64,000 nucleotides of DNA from assembly GCF_902859825.1 (NCBI RefSeq), contig NZ_CADIKB010000030.1, positions 22,706 through 86,705 of the forward strand, written 5' to 3'. The notes under the pieces were generated by a model. That model did not search any database. It saw only the letters and a list, made by a program, of their open reading frames with translations, and was not told the DNA's origin. Position numbers and translations under genes: made by a program. This document shows, piece after piece, positions 1 through 9,390 of this stretch (the stretch's first letter is position 1; every line of letters begins with the position of its first letter). This stretch comes from Paraburkholderia phenoliruptrix (lineage in GTDB: Bacteria; Pseudomonadota; Gammaproteobacteria; Burkholderiales; Burkholderiaceae).

Positions 1-159
1 ATCCTGAAGCGCTCCATCGCGATGGCGGTCGTGAAGGGCGGACTCGACAAGATCGGCGAAACGGTCACGATCCCGCTTTCCAGCGGCAAACAGATAGCAG
101 CGAAGATCACCAGCTCGGTGTTCTACGACAGCGAAGGAGCGCGTCAACATGTGGAATGA
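1..159 (+). CDS. soxA: Sarcosine oxidase alpha subunit, C-terminal end (partial)
   Basis: An open frame runs in from the window edge and stops at 157-159. Its 52 residues match the GcvT-like C-terminal barrel of the heterotetrameric sarcosine oxidase alpha subunit, with the family's end pattern (SIAMAVVKGG, then a VFYDSEGAR-like tail). The alpha subunit binds FAD/NAD and tetrahydrofolate and takes part in oxidising sarcosine to glycine, producing H2O2 and methylene-THF. The stop lies inside soxG (11-bp overlap), which indicates translational coupling. The rest of soxBDA lies upstream of the window. Confidence 0.88.
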   Translation: MLKRSIAMAVVKGGLDKIGETVTIPLSSGKQIAAKITSSVFYDSEGARQHVE

Positions 160-805
160 AACCAAAGCGGCGGCCTCGGTCGTGGATCGCGCCGTCGGCA
201 AGCAAACCGGCGTATGGCAGGAATCGCCGCTCGTCGGTGCGGATGCGCTGCTGAAGAAGCATCAGGCAGCGGCAACCTCCGCGTTCAGGTTGGGCGAGCG
301 GCCGTTCCTCGAACTCGTCAATGTGCGCGGCGACACGCGCGACGCCGCGTTCGTGCAGGCAGTGCAGCAGGTTCTCGGCTGCAAGCCACCGGAAAAGCCC
401 AACACCGTCGCGCGCGGCAACGGCTACGACATGCTGTGGCTCGGTCCCGACGAGTGGCTCGTGCGCTCGGCAACGGCGCACGATGCGGCTCGCACGGCGC
501 CGTTGCAAGCCGCACTCGGCGCTGCATTTGCAGGGGTTTTCGCGTCGGCAGTGGATATCGGCAGCGGCTATACGGTGCTCGAAATCAGCGGCTCGCGCAC
601 GCGTGAAGTGCTGTCGCGCGGCTGCCCGCTCGACCTTCATCCGAAGCTGTTCGGCGAAGGACAGTGCGCGCAGAGCCACTATTTCAAGGCATCCATCACG
701 CTCGTGCCCACGGGCGCCGACAGTTTCGACATCGTCGTGCGCCGCAGCTTCGCGGACTACTTCGTGAAGATCATGCTCGATGCAGCCGAGCCGCTGATGT
801 CGTGA
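149..805 (+). CDS. soxG: Sarcosine oxidase gamma subunit
   Basis: This 218-residue protein has the usual length and pattern of SoxG, the small subunit of heterotetrameric sarcosine oxidase. It includes the central LWLGPDEWLV motif and the DIGSGYTVLEISG stretch. The subunit supports assembly of the SoxBDAG complex, which demethylates sarcosine to glycine in the cytoplasm and is the last oxidative step of betaine catabolism. The ATG at 149 overlaps the end of soxA by 11 bp. A strong hairpin terminator follows at once, so soxG is probably the last gene of the operon. Confidence 0.93.
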   Translation: MWNETKAAASVVDRAVGKQTGVWQESPLVGADALLKKHQAAATSAFRLGERPFLELVNVRGDTRDAAFVQAVQQVLGCKPPEKPNTVARGNGYDMLWLGPDEWLVRSATAHDAARTAPLQAALGAAFAGVFASAVDIGSGYTVLEISGSRTREVLSRGCPLDLHPKLFGEGQCAQSHYFKASITLVPTGADSFDIVVRRSFADYFVKIMLDAAEPLMS

Positions 806-809
806 GACA

Positions 810-844
810 GCGAGCGGTGTTCCCCTGCACCGCTCGCGGCTTTT
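810..844 (+). terminator. Rho-independent terminator of the sox operon
   Basis: A perfect 10-bp stem (GCGAGCGGTG at 810-819 with CACCGCTCGC at 828-837), an 8-nt loop, then GGCTTTT. It lies directly after the soxG stop. Confidence 0.8.
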
Positions 845-860
845 GCGCGGCGCGACCCTC

Positions 861-1124
861 ATGAAGTCCACCCGTGTCGTTACCGCGCGCCTCACGGAGC
901 GCGCGTGTCAGCAACGCGACGCCGATGCCGCGCTCGCGCTGCTCGATCAGAGCATGATGCTGCGGCACCGGCGCATCGCGCTGATCCGCTATCTGCACGC
1001 GCAGCAGCTCGGCGCGCCGTTGCAGGAGCGGCATCATCAATATGTGCAGAAGATTGCTGCGCGCCTGAGCACGGACGCGCTCGCGCGCATTGCCGGCGCT
1101 GCGCGGGCGCGCTTGCGTCGATAG
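861..1124 (+). CDS. Small basic hypothetical protein
   Basis: An 87-residue ORF from the ATG at 861; the frame can be extended to a TTG at 843, but that lies inside the terminator. It is rich in Arg and Ala and predicted to be helical, with no membrane segment and only two Cys. I recognise no family. It lies alone between the sox terminator and the MFS gene, on the same strand. Codon use is like the neighbours, so it may be real, but nothing shows its role. Confidence 0.45.
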   Translation: MKSTRVVTARLTERACQQRDADAALALLDQSMMLRHRRIALIRYLHAQQLGAPLQERHHQYVQKIAARLSTDALARIAGAARARLRR

Positions 1125-1270
1125 TCCGTGCACTTCGCGTTGGCACGAACGACGCGCTCGTTCCATCCGGATGGCGTATTCCTTCTATGTGGCAGCTTTA
1201 TGTCGGCGTCTACTTAATGAGCCGATCGGCATATCACTCGCGGCCACCGCCGCATCATTCAGGGGATGCC

Positions 1271-2689
1271 ATGCCTACCGCTTCTCAGCCTCGCGCCAGT
1301 GCAGCCGCGCGACTCGAGCGTCTGCCGTTCTCCGGTTATCACCGGACCATCTTCATCATCATTGCCATTGCGTTTTTCTTCGATTCTGTCGATCTCGGCA
1401 CGATGACCTTCGTGCTGGGCTCGATCAAGACCGAGTTCGGTCTTTCCACTGCAACAGCCGGGCTTGTCGCGAGTGCGAGCTTTTTCGGCATGGTGGGGGG
1501 CGCAGCGGTAGCGGGCCTGCTGGCAGATCGGTTCGGACGTCGCCCGGTTTTTCAGTGGAGCATGGTGCTGTGGGGCGTCGCGTCGTATCTATGCTCGACC
1601 GCGCACAGCGTGGAAGCGCTGATTTTCTATCGCGTACTGCTGGGCTTCGGCATGGGCATGGAGTTTCCGATTGCGCAGACATTGCTGTCGGAATTCGTTC
1701 CCGCTTCTTCACGCGGGCGTCTGATCGCACTGATGGACGGCTTCTGGCCGCTCGGTTTCATCACGGCGGGCGTAGTGTCGTACTTCGTACTGCCGAGCTT
1801 CGGCTGGCGCACCGAGTTCGCGTTGCTCGCCATTCCGGCCGTATTCGTGCTGATCGTGCGGCGCGTCGTGCCGGAATCGCCGCGTTGGCTCGAACATCGC
1901 GGGCGCCTCGGTGAGGCCGACACCATTCTCGCCGAAGTCGAAGCGAAGGTGATGAAGGCCGCGCGGCTGACTCACTTGCGCGCGCCTGTCATGCTCGCCG
2001 AACCGGTCGCGGCCAAGGGCGCCGGCGCGTTTCGCGAGATCTGGAGCGCGGCGTACCGCCGCCGCACCATCATGGTCTGGACGTTGTGGTTCTTCGCGCT
2101 GCTCGGGTTTTACGGACTGACTTCGTGGCTCGGCGCATTGATGCAGCAGGCGGGCTTTGCGGTGACGAAATCGGTGCTGTATACGGTGCTGATTTCTCTC
2201 GGCGGTATTCCGGGCTTTATCTGCGCGGCGTGGCTGGTCGAACGCTGGGGACGTAAGCCGACCTGCGTGGCGTCGCTGGCGGGCAGCGCTGTGATGGTCT
2301 ATGTGTACGGACAAACCGCGCTGCATGCGCAAACGCCCACGTTGCTGATCTGCGCAGGGCTCGCGATGCAGTTCTTCCTGTTTGCGATGTGGGCGGTGCT
2401 GTACACCTACACGCCCGAGCTGTACGGAACGGGTGCGCGCGCAACGGGTTCCGGCTTTGCGTCGGCGATCGGACGCGTGGGTTCGTTGATCGGACCGTAT
2501 GTGGTGGGCGTCGTGTTGCCGATGTTCGGACAAGGCGGCGTATTTTCGCTCGGCGCCATGTGCTTCGTGATTGCGGCTGCGGCTGTCTGGATTCTCGGCA
2601 TCGAAACTCGCGGGCTCGCTCTCGAGACGCTCGTGTCCGAGGCGGTCGAGAGCGACGCACAAGGCGCGCTGCGCCCGGCGCGCGAATGA
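1271..2689 (+). CDS. MFS transporter, sugar/acid porter type
   Basis: From the ATG at 1271 (AGGGGA at 1261-1266) this encodes 472 residues with about 12 hydrophobic segments. It shows the MFS signature GLLADRFGRRPVF after TM2 and a second copy, ERWGRKP, in the C-terminal half. The frame stays open upstream to 905, but that extension is Arg-rich and unlike an MFS N-terminus. The protein is an inner-membrane secondary carrier, probably of the metabolite:H+ symporter or aromatic-acid group. Its substrate cannot be read from sequence. Its place after sox and opposite the bet operon suggests, without proof, a link to betaine or a related compound. Confidence 0.82.
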   Translation: MPTASQPRASAAARLERLPFSGYHRTIFIIIAIAFFFDSVDLGTMTFVLGSIKTEFGLSTATAGLVASASFFGMVGGAAVAGLLADRFGRRPVFQWSMVLWGVASYLCSTAHSVEALIFYRVLLGFGMGMEFPIAQTLLSEFVPASSRGRLIALMDGFWPLGFITAGVVSYFVLPSFGWRTEFALLAIPAVFVLIVRRVVPESPRWLEHRGRLGEADTILAEVEAKVMKAARLTHLRAPVMLAEPVAAKGAGAFREIWSAAYRRRTIMVWTLWFFALLGFYGLTSWLGALMQQAGFAVTKSVLYTVLISLGGIPGFICAAWLVERWGRKPTCVASLAGSAVMVYVYGQTALHAQTPTLLICAGLAMQFFLFAMWAVLYTYTPELYGTGARATGSGFASAIGRVGSLIGPYVVGVVLPMFGQGGVFSLGAMCFVIAAAAVWILGIETRGLALETLVSEAVESDAQGALRPARE

Positions 2690-2699
2690 CGATTCCGAG

Positions 2700-2735
2700 G
2701 CGTGCAGCAGCGTTCCGTTCGGCGCTACTGCACGC
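2700..2735. terminator. Hairpin between convergent MFS and beta-lactamase genes
   Basis: An 11-bp inverted repeat with one mismatch (GCGTGCAGCAG at 2700-2710 and CTACTGCACGC at 2725-2735) lies between the two convergent genes. There is no clear T-tract, so termination is only a suggestion. Confidence 0.35.
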
Positions 2736-2766
2736 AATGCGAATCCGCTACGAGGAGCTGCTGCCG

Positions 2767-3951
2767 CTACTGCCCGCCGGCAACGAGAGCCGACATGATG
2801 CGGTACGCTGCGCTCACGCGGTCCTCAATCGGGAAGTTCTTGTTGGCAAGCAGTACGACGCCCACGCGTTTGCCAGGAATAAAGGCCACATAGGCGCCGA
2901 AGCCGTTCGTCGAGCCAGTCTTGTTGATCCACACATTCTGCTGCGGCGGTAGCGGCGGCTCGATGGCCGTGGCAGGTGTCGGCGTCACGGCCATGGAGGG
3001 TGCATTGCCCTCATGCAAGGTGCTCAATGTCACGGGGTACGGGTACTGCTCCCAGATGAGGTCCTGCGTCAGCGCGCCCGCCTTGTAGTAGCCCGTGTGC
3101 GTGGCCGTGATCGCGCGCTGAAGCTGGCTGTCCACGCCGATCAGGTTCATGTTCGCCTGAACGAAGCGGACCATGTCGGCCGCGGTGGTTCTCACGCCAT
3201 AGGCTTCGTCGGCGAGAACGCCGCCTTTCATGCGGATCGGCGCGCCGTCTTTCGTATAGCCTTGCGCGTAGTCGGATATGTTTGCCGCGGGAACGTGGAT
3301 GTAGCTGCCCGTCATGCCGAGCGCCGGAAACATGCGCTGCTCGATCAGCGATGCAAAGTCCTGGCCCATGCTCTTCGCCGTAATCAAACCGAGTGTGCCG
3401 ATGCCGGGATTCGCATACGTGCGATAAGTGCCGGGCGCATACGCAGGCTTCCATGCCCGGAAATACTGCAGCAGCTGGGCGTTGTCGTGAATGTTGTCCG
3501 GCACCTGGAGCGGAAGCCCACCGGGCGTGTGCGTGCCGAGGTTCAGCAGGCTCACCTTGCCGAACGCACTGCCTCGCAACGAGGGCAGATAGTGTTGCGT
3601 GTCATCGGTGAGATGCAACTGGCCATTCAGCTGGGCATAAGCGGCGAGCGTCGCCGTGAAGGTCTTGCTGATCGAGCCGATTTCGAACAGCGTGCGCTGC
3701 GTGACCGGCTGGCGCGTTTCCGCCGACGCGACGCCATAGTCGAACACGTACGTCTTGCCGTTAGCGATCACACCGACCGCCATGCCAGGCACGTGGTGTC
3801 TTTCCATGAGCGGCTCTATTGCCGGGTCCACCAAGGATTTCATGGCGGCTGTCGCATCGTTCGCGGCGTCGTCTGCCGCCCGGCTTACGGGCGTGATCAC
3901 ACTGAGCGCAACGACGGCACTCGCCATCAGGCTCATCGCTTTTAGCTTCAT
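2767..3951 (-). CDS. Class C (AmpC-type) serine beta-lactamase
   Basis: A 394-residue protein with a Sec signal peptide (hydrophobic residues 8-25, cleavage near SRA-AD). All three active-site motifs of class C enzymes are present: S93-I-S-K96 with the acylating Ser93, Y179-A-N181, and K344-T-G346. The length fits AmpC. It would hydrolyse beta-lactams in the periplasm; related esterases or D-Ala-D-Ala peptidases share these motifs. There is no divergent ampR regulator beside it, which is unusual for an inducible ampC. It lies downstream of betIBA on the same strand, but 169 bp and a possible terminator separate them, so it probably has its own promoter. Confidence 0.87.
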   Translation of the reverse strand: MKLKAMSLMASAVVALSVITPVSRAADDAANDATAAMKSLVDPAIEPLMERHHVPGMAVGVIANGKTYVFDYGVASAETRQPVTQRTLFEIGSISKTFTATLAAYAQLNGQLHLTDDTQHYLPSLRGSAFGKVSLLNLGTHTPGGLPLQVPDNIHDNAQLLQYFRAWKPAYAPGTYRTYANPGIGTLGLITAKSMGQDFASLIEQRMFPALGMTGSYIHVPAANISDYAQGYTKDGAPIRMKGGVLADEAYGVRTTAADMVRFVQANMNLIGVDSQLQRAITATHTGYYKAGALTQDLIWEQYPYPVTLSTLHEGNAPSMAVTPTPATAIEPPLPPQQNVWINKTGSTNGFGAYVAFIPGKRVGVVLLANKNFPIEDRVSAAYRIMSALVAGGQ

Positions 3952-4065
3952 TCGAGCGTTTTCCTTCCATGGTTATCGACGGATATGCTGACGCAGCACT
4001 ATCTGCGCTTCGAGCAGCGCTGACAACCGAGGATAACTTTCGGGAAGGACAAGAAAAATTGATGG

Positions 4066-4083
4066 GCGGGGAGAATTCCCCGC
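4066..4083 (-). terminator. Possible terminator after betA
   Basis: A 7-bp GC-rich stem (GCGGGGA at 4066-4072, TCCCCGC at 4077-4083). On the minus strand it is followed about 6 nt later by a T-run (ATTTTTC). It lies between betA and the beta-lactamase gene. Confidence 0.45.
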
Positions 4084-4120
4084 GCGAGCGGAAGCCCAGG
4101 CGCTAGCGCGGGTGGGAGGA

Positions 4121-5806
4121 TTAAACAGTCGCTCGTTCCCGCTTCCTTGAAGGCGCGCCATGGGCCACGAAATAGGGCGTTTCGACACGCGCCAGCGGCG
4201 TGCGTTGGCGAATCCGGTCGGCGATTTTTTCGGCCAGCATGATGGTCGGCGCGTTCAGGTTGCCGGTGGTGATGCGCGGCATGATGGACGCGTCGACCAC
4301 GCGCAGTCCCTGCATGCCGTGCACGCGCCCTTCGTTGTCGACCACGGCCATGTCGTCGTAGCCCATCTTGCACGAGCACGAGGGGTGAAACGCCGTCTCC
4401 GCGCGCGCCCGTACGAAAGTGTCGAGTTGTGCATCGGTGGTCAGTTCGGCGCCCGGATTCAGCTCGCGTCCACGGTAACGGTCGAGCGCCGGCTGCCGCA
4501 TGATCTCGCGCGTGATGCGAATGCCGTCGCGGAACTCGCGCCAGTCGAGCAGATCAGCCATGTAGTTAAAAAGGATGCTCGGATGCGCCGCCGGGTCGCG
4601 CGACGTGAGCTTCACGCGGCCGCGGCTCGGCGAGCGCATGGAACCGACATGCGCCTGGAAGCCATGCATTTTGATTGCATTCGAGCCGTTGTAGTTGATC
4701 GCGACCGGCAGGAAGTGATACTGGATGTTGGGCCACAAATCGTCGTCGCGTGTGCGAATAAAACCGCCCGCCTCGAACTGATTGCTTGCGCCGATGCCCG
4801 TGCCGTTCAGCATCCATTCGAGTCCGATGGCCGGCTGATTCCACCACTGCAGTGCAGGGTAGAGCGAGACAGGCTCCTTGCATTCGTACTGGATGTACAT
4901 CTCGAGGTGATCCTGCAGGTTTTCGCCGACGCCCGGCAGATCGTGCACGAGCGGGATATCCAGCTCGCGCAACCATGTCGAGCGGCCCACGCCCGAGCGT
5001 TGCAGCAATTGCGGCGAGGCAATTGCGCCGCTGCATACCAGCACTTCGCGGCGCGCGTGCGCATTGACGGTGGCGCCGCCATGCAGATACGCGACGCCTA
5101 CCGCGCGTTTGCCCGAGAACAGCACGCGATCGCTCAGCGCATGCGTGACGATAGTGAGGTTCGCACGCCCCTTGGCGCGATCCAGATAGCCCCGCGCGGT
5201 GCTGGCGCGCCGGCCGTTGGCCGTCACGGTGCGATCCATCGGGCCGAAGCCTTCCTGCTGATAGCCGTTCAGGTCGTCGGTGCGTGGAAAGCCGGCCTGC
5301 ACGCCGGCCTCGACCATCGCGGCGAATAGGGGATTATTGCCGGGTTTGCTCGTGGTCACGTGCACGGGACCATCGCCGCCGTGATAGGCGTTGGGGCCCA
5401 CGTCGCGCGTTTCGGCCTTGCGGAAATACGGCAGGCAGTCCAGATAGGTCCAGTTTTCGAGGCCCGGGCGCTCGGCCCAGCCGTCGTAATCGAGCGCATT
5501 GCCGCGGATATAGCACATGCCGTTGATCAGCGACGAGCCGCCGAGCCCCTTGCCGCGGCCGCATTCCATGCGGCGGTTGTTCATATGCGGCTCGGGGTCT
5601 GTCTCATAGGCCCAGTTGTAGCGGCGCCCTTGCAACGGGTAGGCGAGGGCCGCAGGCATCTGCGTGCGGAAATCGAAGCGGTAATCGGGGCCGCCCGCTT
5701 CGAGCAGCAGCACGGTGACGTCGGCATCTTCAGTGAGACGCGATGCCAGCACGTTGCCCGCCGAACCGGCACCGACGATGATGTAGTCGTATTCGTTCGA
5801 ACTCAT
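4121..5806 (-). CDS. betA: Choline dehydrogenase (GMC oxidoreductase)
   Basis: 561 residues from the ATG at 5806, preceded by GAGGAG. The frame runs on upstream, but only from here does the protein begin with the GMC FAD-binding pattern (YIIVGAGSAG, residues 7-16). The GMC signature GRGKGLGGSSLING follows, with the C-terminal catalytic His in FHPSCSCKMG. The membrane-associated enzyme oxidises choline to betaine aldehyde, passing electrons to the respiratory chain, and can oxidise the aldehyde too. It begins 11 bp after betB and is the third gene of a betIBA operon. Confidence 0.96.
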   Translation of the reverse strand: MSSNEYDYIIVGAGSAGNVLASRLTEDADVTVLLLEAGGPDYRFDFRTQMPAALAYPLQGRRYNWAYETDPEPHMNNRRMECGRGKGLGGSSLINGMCYIRGNALDYDGWAERPGLENWTYLDCLPYFRKAETRDVGPNAYHGGDGPVHVTTSKPGNNPLFAAMVEAGVQAGFPRTDDLNGYQQEGFGPMDRTVTANGRRASTARGYLDRAKGRANLTIVTHALSDRVLFSGKRAVGVAYLHGGATVNAHARREVLVCSGAIASPQLLQRSGVGRSTWLRELDIPLVHDLPGVGENLQDHLEMYIQYECKEPVSLYPALQWWNQPAIGLEWMLNGTGIGASNQFEAGGFIRTRDDDLWPNIQYHFLPVAINYNGSNAIKMHGFQAHVGSMRSPSRGRVKLTSRDPAAHPSILFNYMADLLDWREFRDGIRITREIMRQPALDRYRGRELNPGAELTTDAQLDTFVRARAETAFHPSCSCKMGYDDMAVVDNEGRVHGMQGLRVVDASIMPRITTGNLNAPTIMLAEKIADRIRQRTPLARVETPYFVAHGAPSRKRERATV

Positions 5807-5817
5807 CGCAGCGCTCC

Positions 5818-7287
5818 TCAGAAGACCGGTTGATAGGCACCGAGCTCGACCTGCACGGACTTGATGCGTGTGTAGTGCTCGAGGGTGGTGATGCCGTTTT
5901 CGCGACCCACACCGGATTGCTTGTACCCGCCCACCGGCATTTCCGCGGGCGATTCGCCCCATGTGTTGATCCAGCAAACGCCTGCCTCGAGCCCGTGAAT
6001 CACGCGATGCGCGCGCGACAGATTCTCGGTGACGATGCCTGCGGCAAGGCCATAGGCCGTGCGATTCGCGCGCGCGATGACTTCCTCTTCATCGTCGAAT
6101 ACGAGGATGCTCATGACCGGCCCGAAGATTTCCTCGCGCACGATGCGCATGTCGTCGCGACAGCCGGTGAACACGGTGGGCTCGACATATTGACCGCGCG
6201 CGAAGTGGCCTTCGCTCATACGCTTGCCGCCAGCGATCAGACGGGCGCCTTCCTGCATGCCGCTTTCGATGTAGCCGAGCACCTTCTGCAATTGCGCGGC
6301 ACTCACGAGCGGGCCGAAGTTGGTCGCGGCCTCGCTCGGCGCGCCCACGCGAATGCGCTTCACGCGTTCCAGCACCAATGCCTCGAAACGCTCGAGCACG
6401 CTGCGCTGCACGAACACGCGCGTGCCGTTCGTGCAGACCTGACCCGAGCTGAAGAAGTTGGCGCTCATCGCGATGTCGGCGGCACGTTCGAGATTCGCGT
6501 CGTCGAACACGACGAGCGGCGACTTGCCGCCCAGTTCCATCGTCACTTCTTTGAGGGACGACGCGCCCGCCATGGACATCACCTTCTTGCCCGTTTCCAC
6601 GCCGCCCGTGAACGAAATCTTTTCGATGTCCGGATGTCCGGCCAGCAGTGCGCCAACGCGCCCGTCACCTTGCACGACGTTGAAGACGCCAGCCGGCACG
6701 CCGGCTTGACTATAGATCTCCGCCAGTTTTAACGCAGTGAGCGGCGTGACTTCGCTCGGCTTGAAGATCATCGCGTTGCCCGCGGCCAGCGCGGGCGCCG
6801 ACTTCCAGCACGCGATCTGAATCGGATAATTCCATGCGCCGATGCCCGCGCATACGCCGAGCGGTTCGCGCCGCGTGTACACGAACGACGACGGCCGCAG
6901 CGGAATCTGCTGGCCTTCTATCGCGGTGGCGAGTCCTGCGTAATACTCGATCACGTCCGCGCCCGTGACGATGTCCACCGCCAGCGTTTCGGCAATCGGC
7001 TTGCCGGTGTCGCCCGTTTCGAGCGCGGCGAGTTCGTCGTTGCGTTCGCGCAGAATCTCGACCGCGCGGCGCAGGATTCGCGAGCGCTGCATCGCCGTCA
7101 GCGCGGCCCATTCGCGCTGACCGTCGCGCGCGGATTGCACCGCCCGATCGACGTCCGCGGCACTGGCCTGCTGCACGGCGGCGAGGGTTTCGCCGGTCGC
7201 GGGGTCGACGGTGTCGAAGGTTTCACCGCTGGTCGCGTCGACATAAGCGCCGCCGATGTAGAGACGTTGCGTTGCGAAAACGGCCAT
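5818..7287 (-). CDS. betB: Betaine aldehyde dehydrogenase
   Basis: 489 residues from the ATG at 7287, with AAGGAG about 6 nt upstream; the longer open frame adds 18 atypical residues. It has the aldehyde dehydrogenase signatures: MELGGKSP with the general base Glu251, and FFSSGQVCTNG with nucleophile Cys285. The tail KSVQVELG is typical of BetB. It converts betaine aldehyde to glycine betaine with NAD(P)+ in the cytoplasm. Here it feeds both osmoprotection and the catabolic genes to the right. Confidence 0.96.
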   Translation of the reverse strand: MAVFATQRLYIGGAYVDATSGETFDTVDPATGETLAAVQQASAADVDRAVQSARDGQREWAALTAMQRSRILRRAVEILRERNDELAALETGDTGKPIAETLAVDIVTGADVIEYYAGLATAIEGQQIPLRPSSFVYTRREPLGVCAGIGAWNYPIQIACWKSAPALAAGNAMIFKPSEVTPLTALKLAEIYSQAGVPAGVFNVVQGDGRVGALLAGHPDIEKISFTGGVETGKKVMSMAGASSLKEVTMELGGKSPLVVFDDANLERAADIAMSANFFSSGQVCTNGTRVFVQRSVLERFEALVLERVKRIRVGAPSEAATNFGPLVSAAQLQKVLGYIESGMQEGARLIAGGKRMSEGHFARGQYVEPTVFTGCRDDMRIVREEIFGPVMSILVFDDEEEVIARANRTAYGLAAGIVTENLSRAHRVIHGLEAGVCWINTWGESPAEMPVGGYKQSGVGRENGITTLEHYTRIKSVQVELGAYQPVF

Positions 7288-7350
7288 CACTTGCTCCTTG
7301 GTAAAAATATCGCCCGGTGTTGCGTGTTGTCTCGTCAGCACGTTGCCCGC

Positions 7351-7938
7351 TCAGTCGCGCGCCGCCAGCACCAGGTCGATGTATTCGTTTGCCACGCGTA
7401 GCGCCGCTCTCGTGTCGAACGGCTCGCCCGATAACGCACCGCGCAGCCACAGTCCGTCGATCAACGCCGCGAGACCGCTGGCCGCGCGCCGGGCGGCCGC
7501 GCGCGGCAGCGCTTTCGAAAAGTCCGCGCACAGATTGGAGTTCAGACGGCGCGTGTTCACGTACTGCAGCCGCCGCAGCTGCGGTTTGTGCATGCTCTCC
7601 GACCAGAACGCGAGCCACGTCTTCATGACGGCCGCGCTCGTTTGTTCCGCATCGAAATTGGCCGCGACCACCGCGCGCAGTTTCGAACGCGGGTCAGGTT
7701 TGGCTGCGCGCCGCCGGCGCGAGGTGGCCTGCCACAAGTCGCGCAACACGTGTCGCATAGTGGCTTCGAGCAGGCCGTCCTTGTCGCCGAAATAGTGGCT
7801 GACAATGCCGGTGGAAATGCTGGCGCGTTGCGCCACCGACGCGAGCGTAGCCCCGGCGAGGCCGGTCTGGTCAATGGTGAGCAGCGTTGCGTCGATCAGC
7901 TGCGCGCGGCGGATTTCGCGCATTCCGAGCTTGGGCAT
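7351..7938 (-). CDS. betI: TetR-family choline-responsive repressor
   Basis: A 195-residue TetR-type regulator starting MPKLGMREIRR, the conserved BetI N-terminus. A helix-turn-helix spans about residues 30-55 (SVAQRASISTGIVSHYFGDKDGL). BetI represses the bet genes and is relieved by choline. It is the first gene of the operon (63 bp before betB) and is divergent from fdhA. A likely operator lies 58 bp upstream of its start. Confidence 0.95.
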   Translation of the reverse strand: MPKLGMREIRRAQLIDATLLTIDQTGLAGATLASVAQRASISTGIVSHYFGDKDGLLEATMRHVLRDLWQATSRRRRAAKPDPRSKLRAVVAANFDAEQTSAAVMKTWLAFWSESMHKPQLRRLQYVNTRRLNSNLCADFSKALPRAAARRAASGLAALIDGLWLRGALSGEPFDTRAALRVANEYIDLVLAARD

Positions 7939-7995
7939 GGTGTCGATGTGAAGATTGGACGACTCGCTTCGATCGATGCATGGTAGTTTTTTTAT

Positions 7996-8009
7996 ATTGA
8001 ACGGTCAAT
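7996..8009. promoter_or_regulatory. Probable BetI operator between betI and fdhA
   Basis: An inverted repeat ATTGA-ACGG-TCAAT at 7996-8009, set in AT-rich DNA and extended by a further TCAAT-like step (TCAATCAAT to 8013). It resembles the TTGA/TCAA-type dyads known for BetI. It lies between divergent betI and fdhA and could affect either gene; autoregulation of betIBA is more likely. Confidence 0.65.
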
Positions 8010-8158
8010 CAATAAAAAACGTCGGAGAACGGACATGTCGGTTCCAGCCAAACCCGTGTCGCGTTCGATGCAGGTGATTTGCCGCCCTGGGCGCTACGCT
8101 CGTTGAACGGCGTGCGGCGCACAGGCCGCCCACCGCTCACAAGACATGGAGACATTCA

Positions 8159-9358
8159 ATGAGCAGCAATCGCGGCGTCGTCTATCTGGGGCAGGGCAAA
8201 GTAGAAGTGCAATCGATCGACTATCCGAAGATGGTCGACCCACGTGGCCGCGCAATCGGCCACGGTGTGATCCTTAAAGTAGTTAGCACGAATATTTGCG
8301 GCTCGGACCAGCACATGGTGCGCGGTCGCACGACCGCCGAGGTCGGCCTCGTGCTCGGCCACGAAATCACTGGCGAGGTGATCGAGGTAGGCCGCGACGT
8401 GGAGACGCTCAGCATCGGCGACCTTGTCTCGGTCCCGTTCAACGTGGCGTGCGGACGCTGCCCGACCTGCAAGTCGCAGCACACGGGCGTATGCCTGAAC
8501 GTGAACCCGTCGCGCGCGGGCGGCGCTTATGGCTACGTGGACATGGGCGGCTGGATCGGCGGCCAGGCCGAGTATGTGATGGTGCCGTATGCCGACTTCA
8601 ATCTGCTGAAGTTTCCCGACCGCGAGCAGGCGATGGCGAAAATTCGCGATCTCACGTGTCTGTCCGACATTCTGCCGACCGGTTATCACGGCGCGGTAAT
8701 GGCGGGCGTCAAGCCGGGTTCGACGGTGTACATCGCAGGTGCGGGACCGGTCGGCATGGCCGCGGCGGCGTCGGCGCGCCTGTTGGGCGCAGCGTGCACG
8801 ATCGTCGGCGACATGAACGAGGCACGCCTCGCGCATGCTCGCAAGATGGGCTTCGAGACTGTCGATCTTTCGAAAGATGCGACGCTGGGTGAGCAGATTG
8901 AGCAGATTCTCGGCAAGCCGGAGGTGGATTGCGCGGTGGACTGCGTGGGCTTCGAAGCGCATGGCCACGGCAGCAGCGGCTCGCATGAGGAAGCGCCGGC
9001 CACGGTGCTCAACTCGCTGATGGAAATCACGCGTGCCGCGGGCGCGATCGGCATTCCCGGCCTCTATGTGACCGACGATCCGGGCGCCGTCGACGCCGCG
9101 GCGCGCAAGGGCAGCCTGAGCATCCGCTTCGGTCTCGGCTGGGCAAAGTCGCACTCGTTCCATACGGGCCAGACGCCGGTCATGAAGTACAACCACAACC
9201 TGATGCAGGCGATCTTGTGGGACCGTTTGCCGATTGCGGACATCGTGAACGTGACGGTGGTGTCGCTCGATCAGGCGCCGGACGGCTATCGCCAGTTCGA
9301 CGGCGGCGCACCGCGCAAATTCGTCATCGATCCGCATGGTCTGCTGAAGGCGGCGTGA
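8159..9358 (+). CDS. fdhA: Glutathione-independent formaldehyde dehydrogenase (zinc alcohol dehydrogenase family)
   Basis: 399 residues. Catalytic zinc motifs NICGSDQHM and GHEITGEV are present, as is the structural zinc Cys cluster CGRCPTC (about residues 98-112) and a GAGPVG nucleotide-binding loop. The length and the insert after the zinc loop match Pseudomonas putida-type FdhA rather than the glutathione-dependent enzyme. It oxidises formaldehyde to formate with NAD+ and would detoxify formaldehyde from demethylation of betaine, dimethylglycine and sarcosine. It is monocistronic and divergent from betI, with a strong terminator downstream. Confidence 0.93.
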   Translation: MSSNRGVVYLGQGKVEVQSIDYPKMVDPRGRAIGHGVILKVVSTNICGSDQHMVRGRTTAEVGLVLGHEITGEVIEVGRDVETLSIGDLVSVPFNVACGRCPTCKSQHTGVCLNVNPSRAGGAYGYVDMGGWIGGQAEYVMVPYADFNLLKFPDREQAMAKIRDLTCLSDILPTGYHGAVMAGVKPGSTVYIAGAGPVGMAAAASARLLGAACTIVGDMNEARLAHARKMGFETVDLSKDATLGEQIEQILGKPEVDCAVDCVGFEAHGHGSSGSHEEAPATVLNSLMEITRAAGAIGIPGLYVTDDPGAVDAAARKGSLSIRFGLGWAKSHSFHTGQTPVMKYNHNLMQAILWDRLPIADIVNVTVVSLDQAPDGYRQFDGGAPRKFVIDPHGLLKAA

Positions 9359-9390
9359 GCCCGGCGGCGAGTTAGCCGCATCCAACGAGA

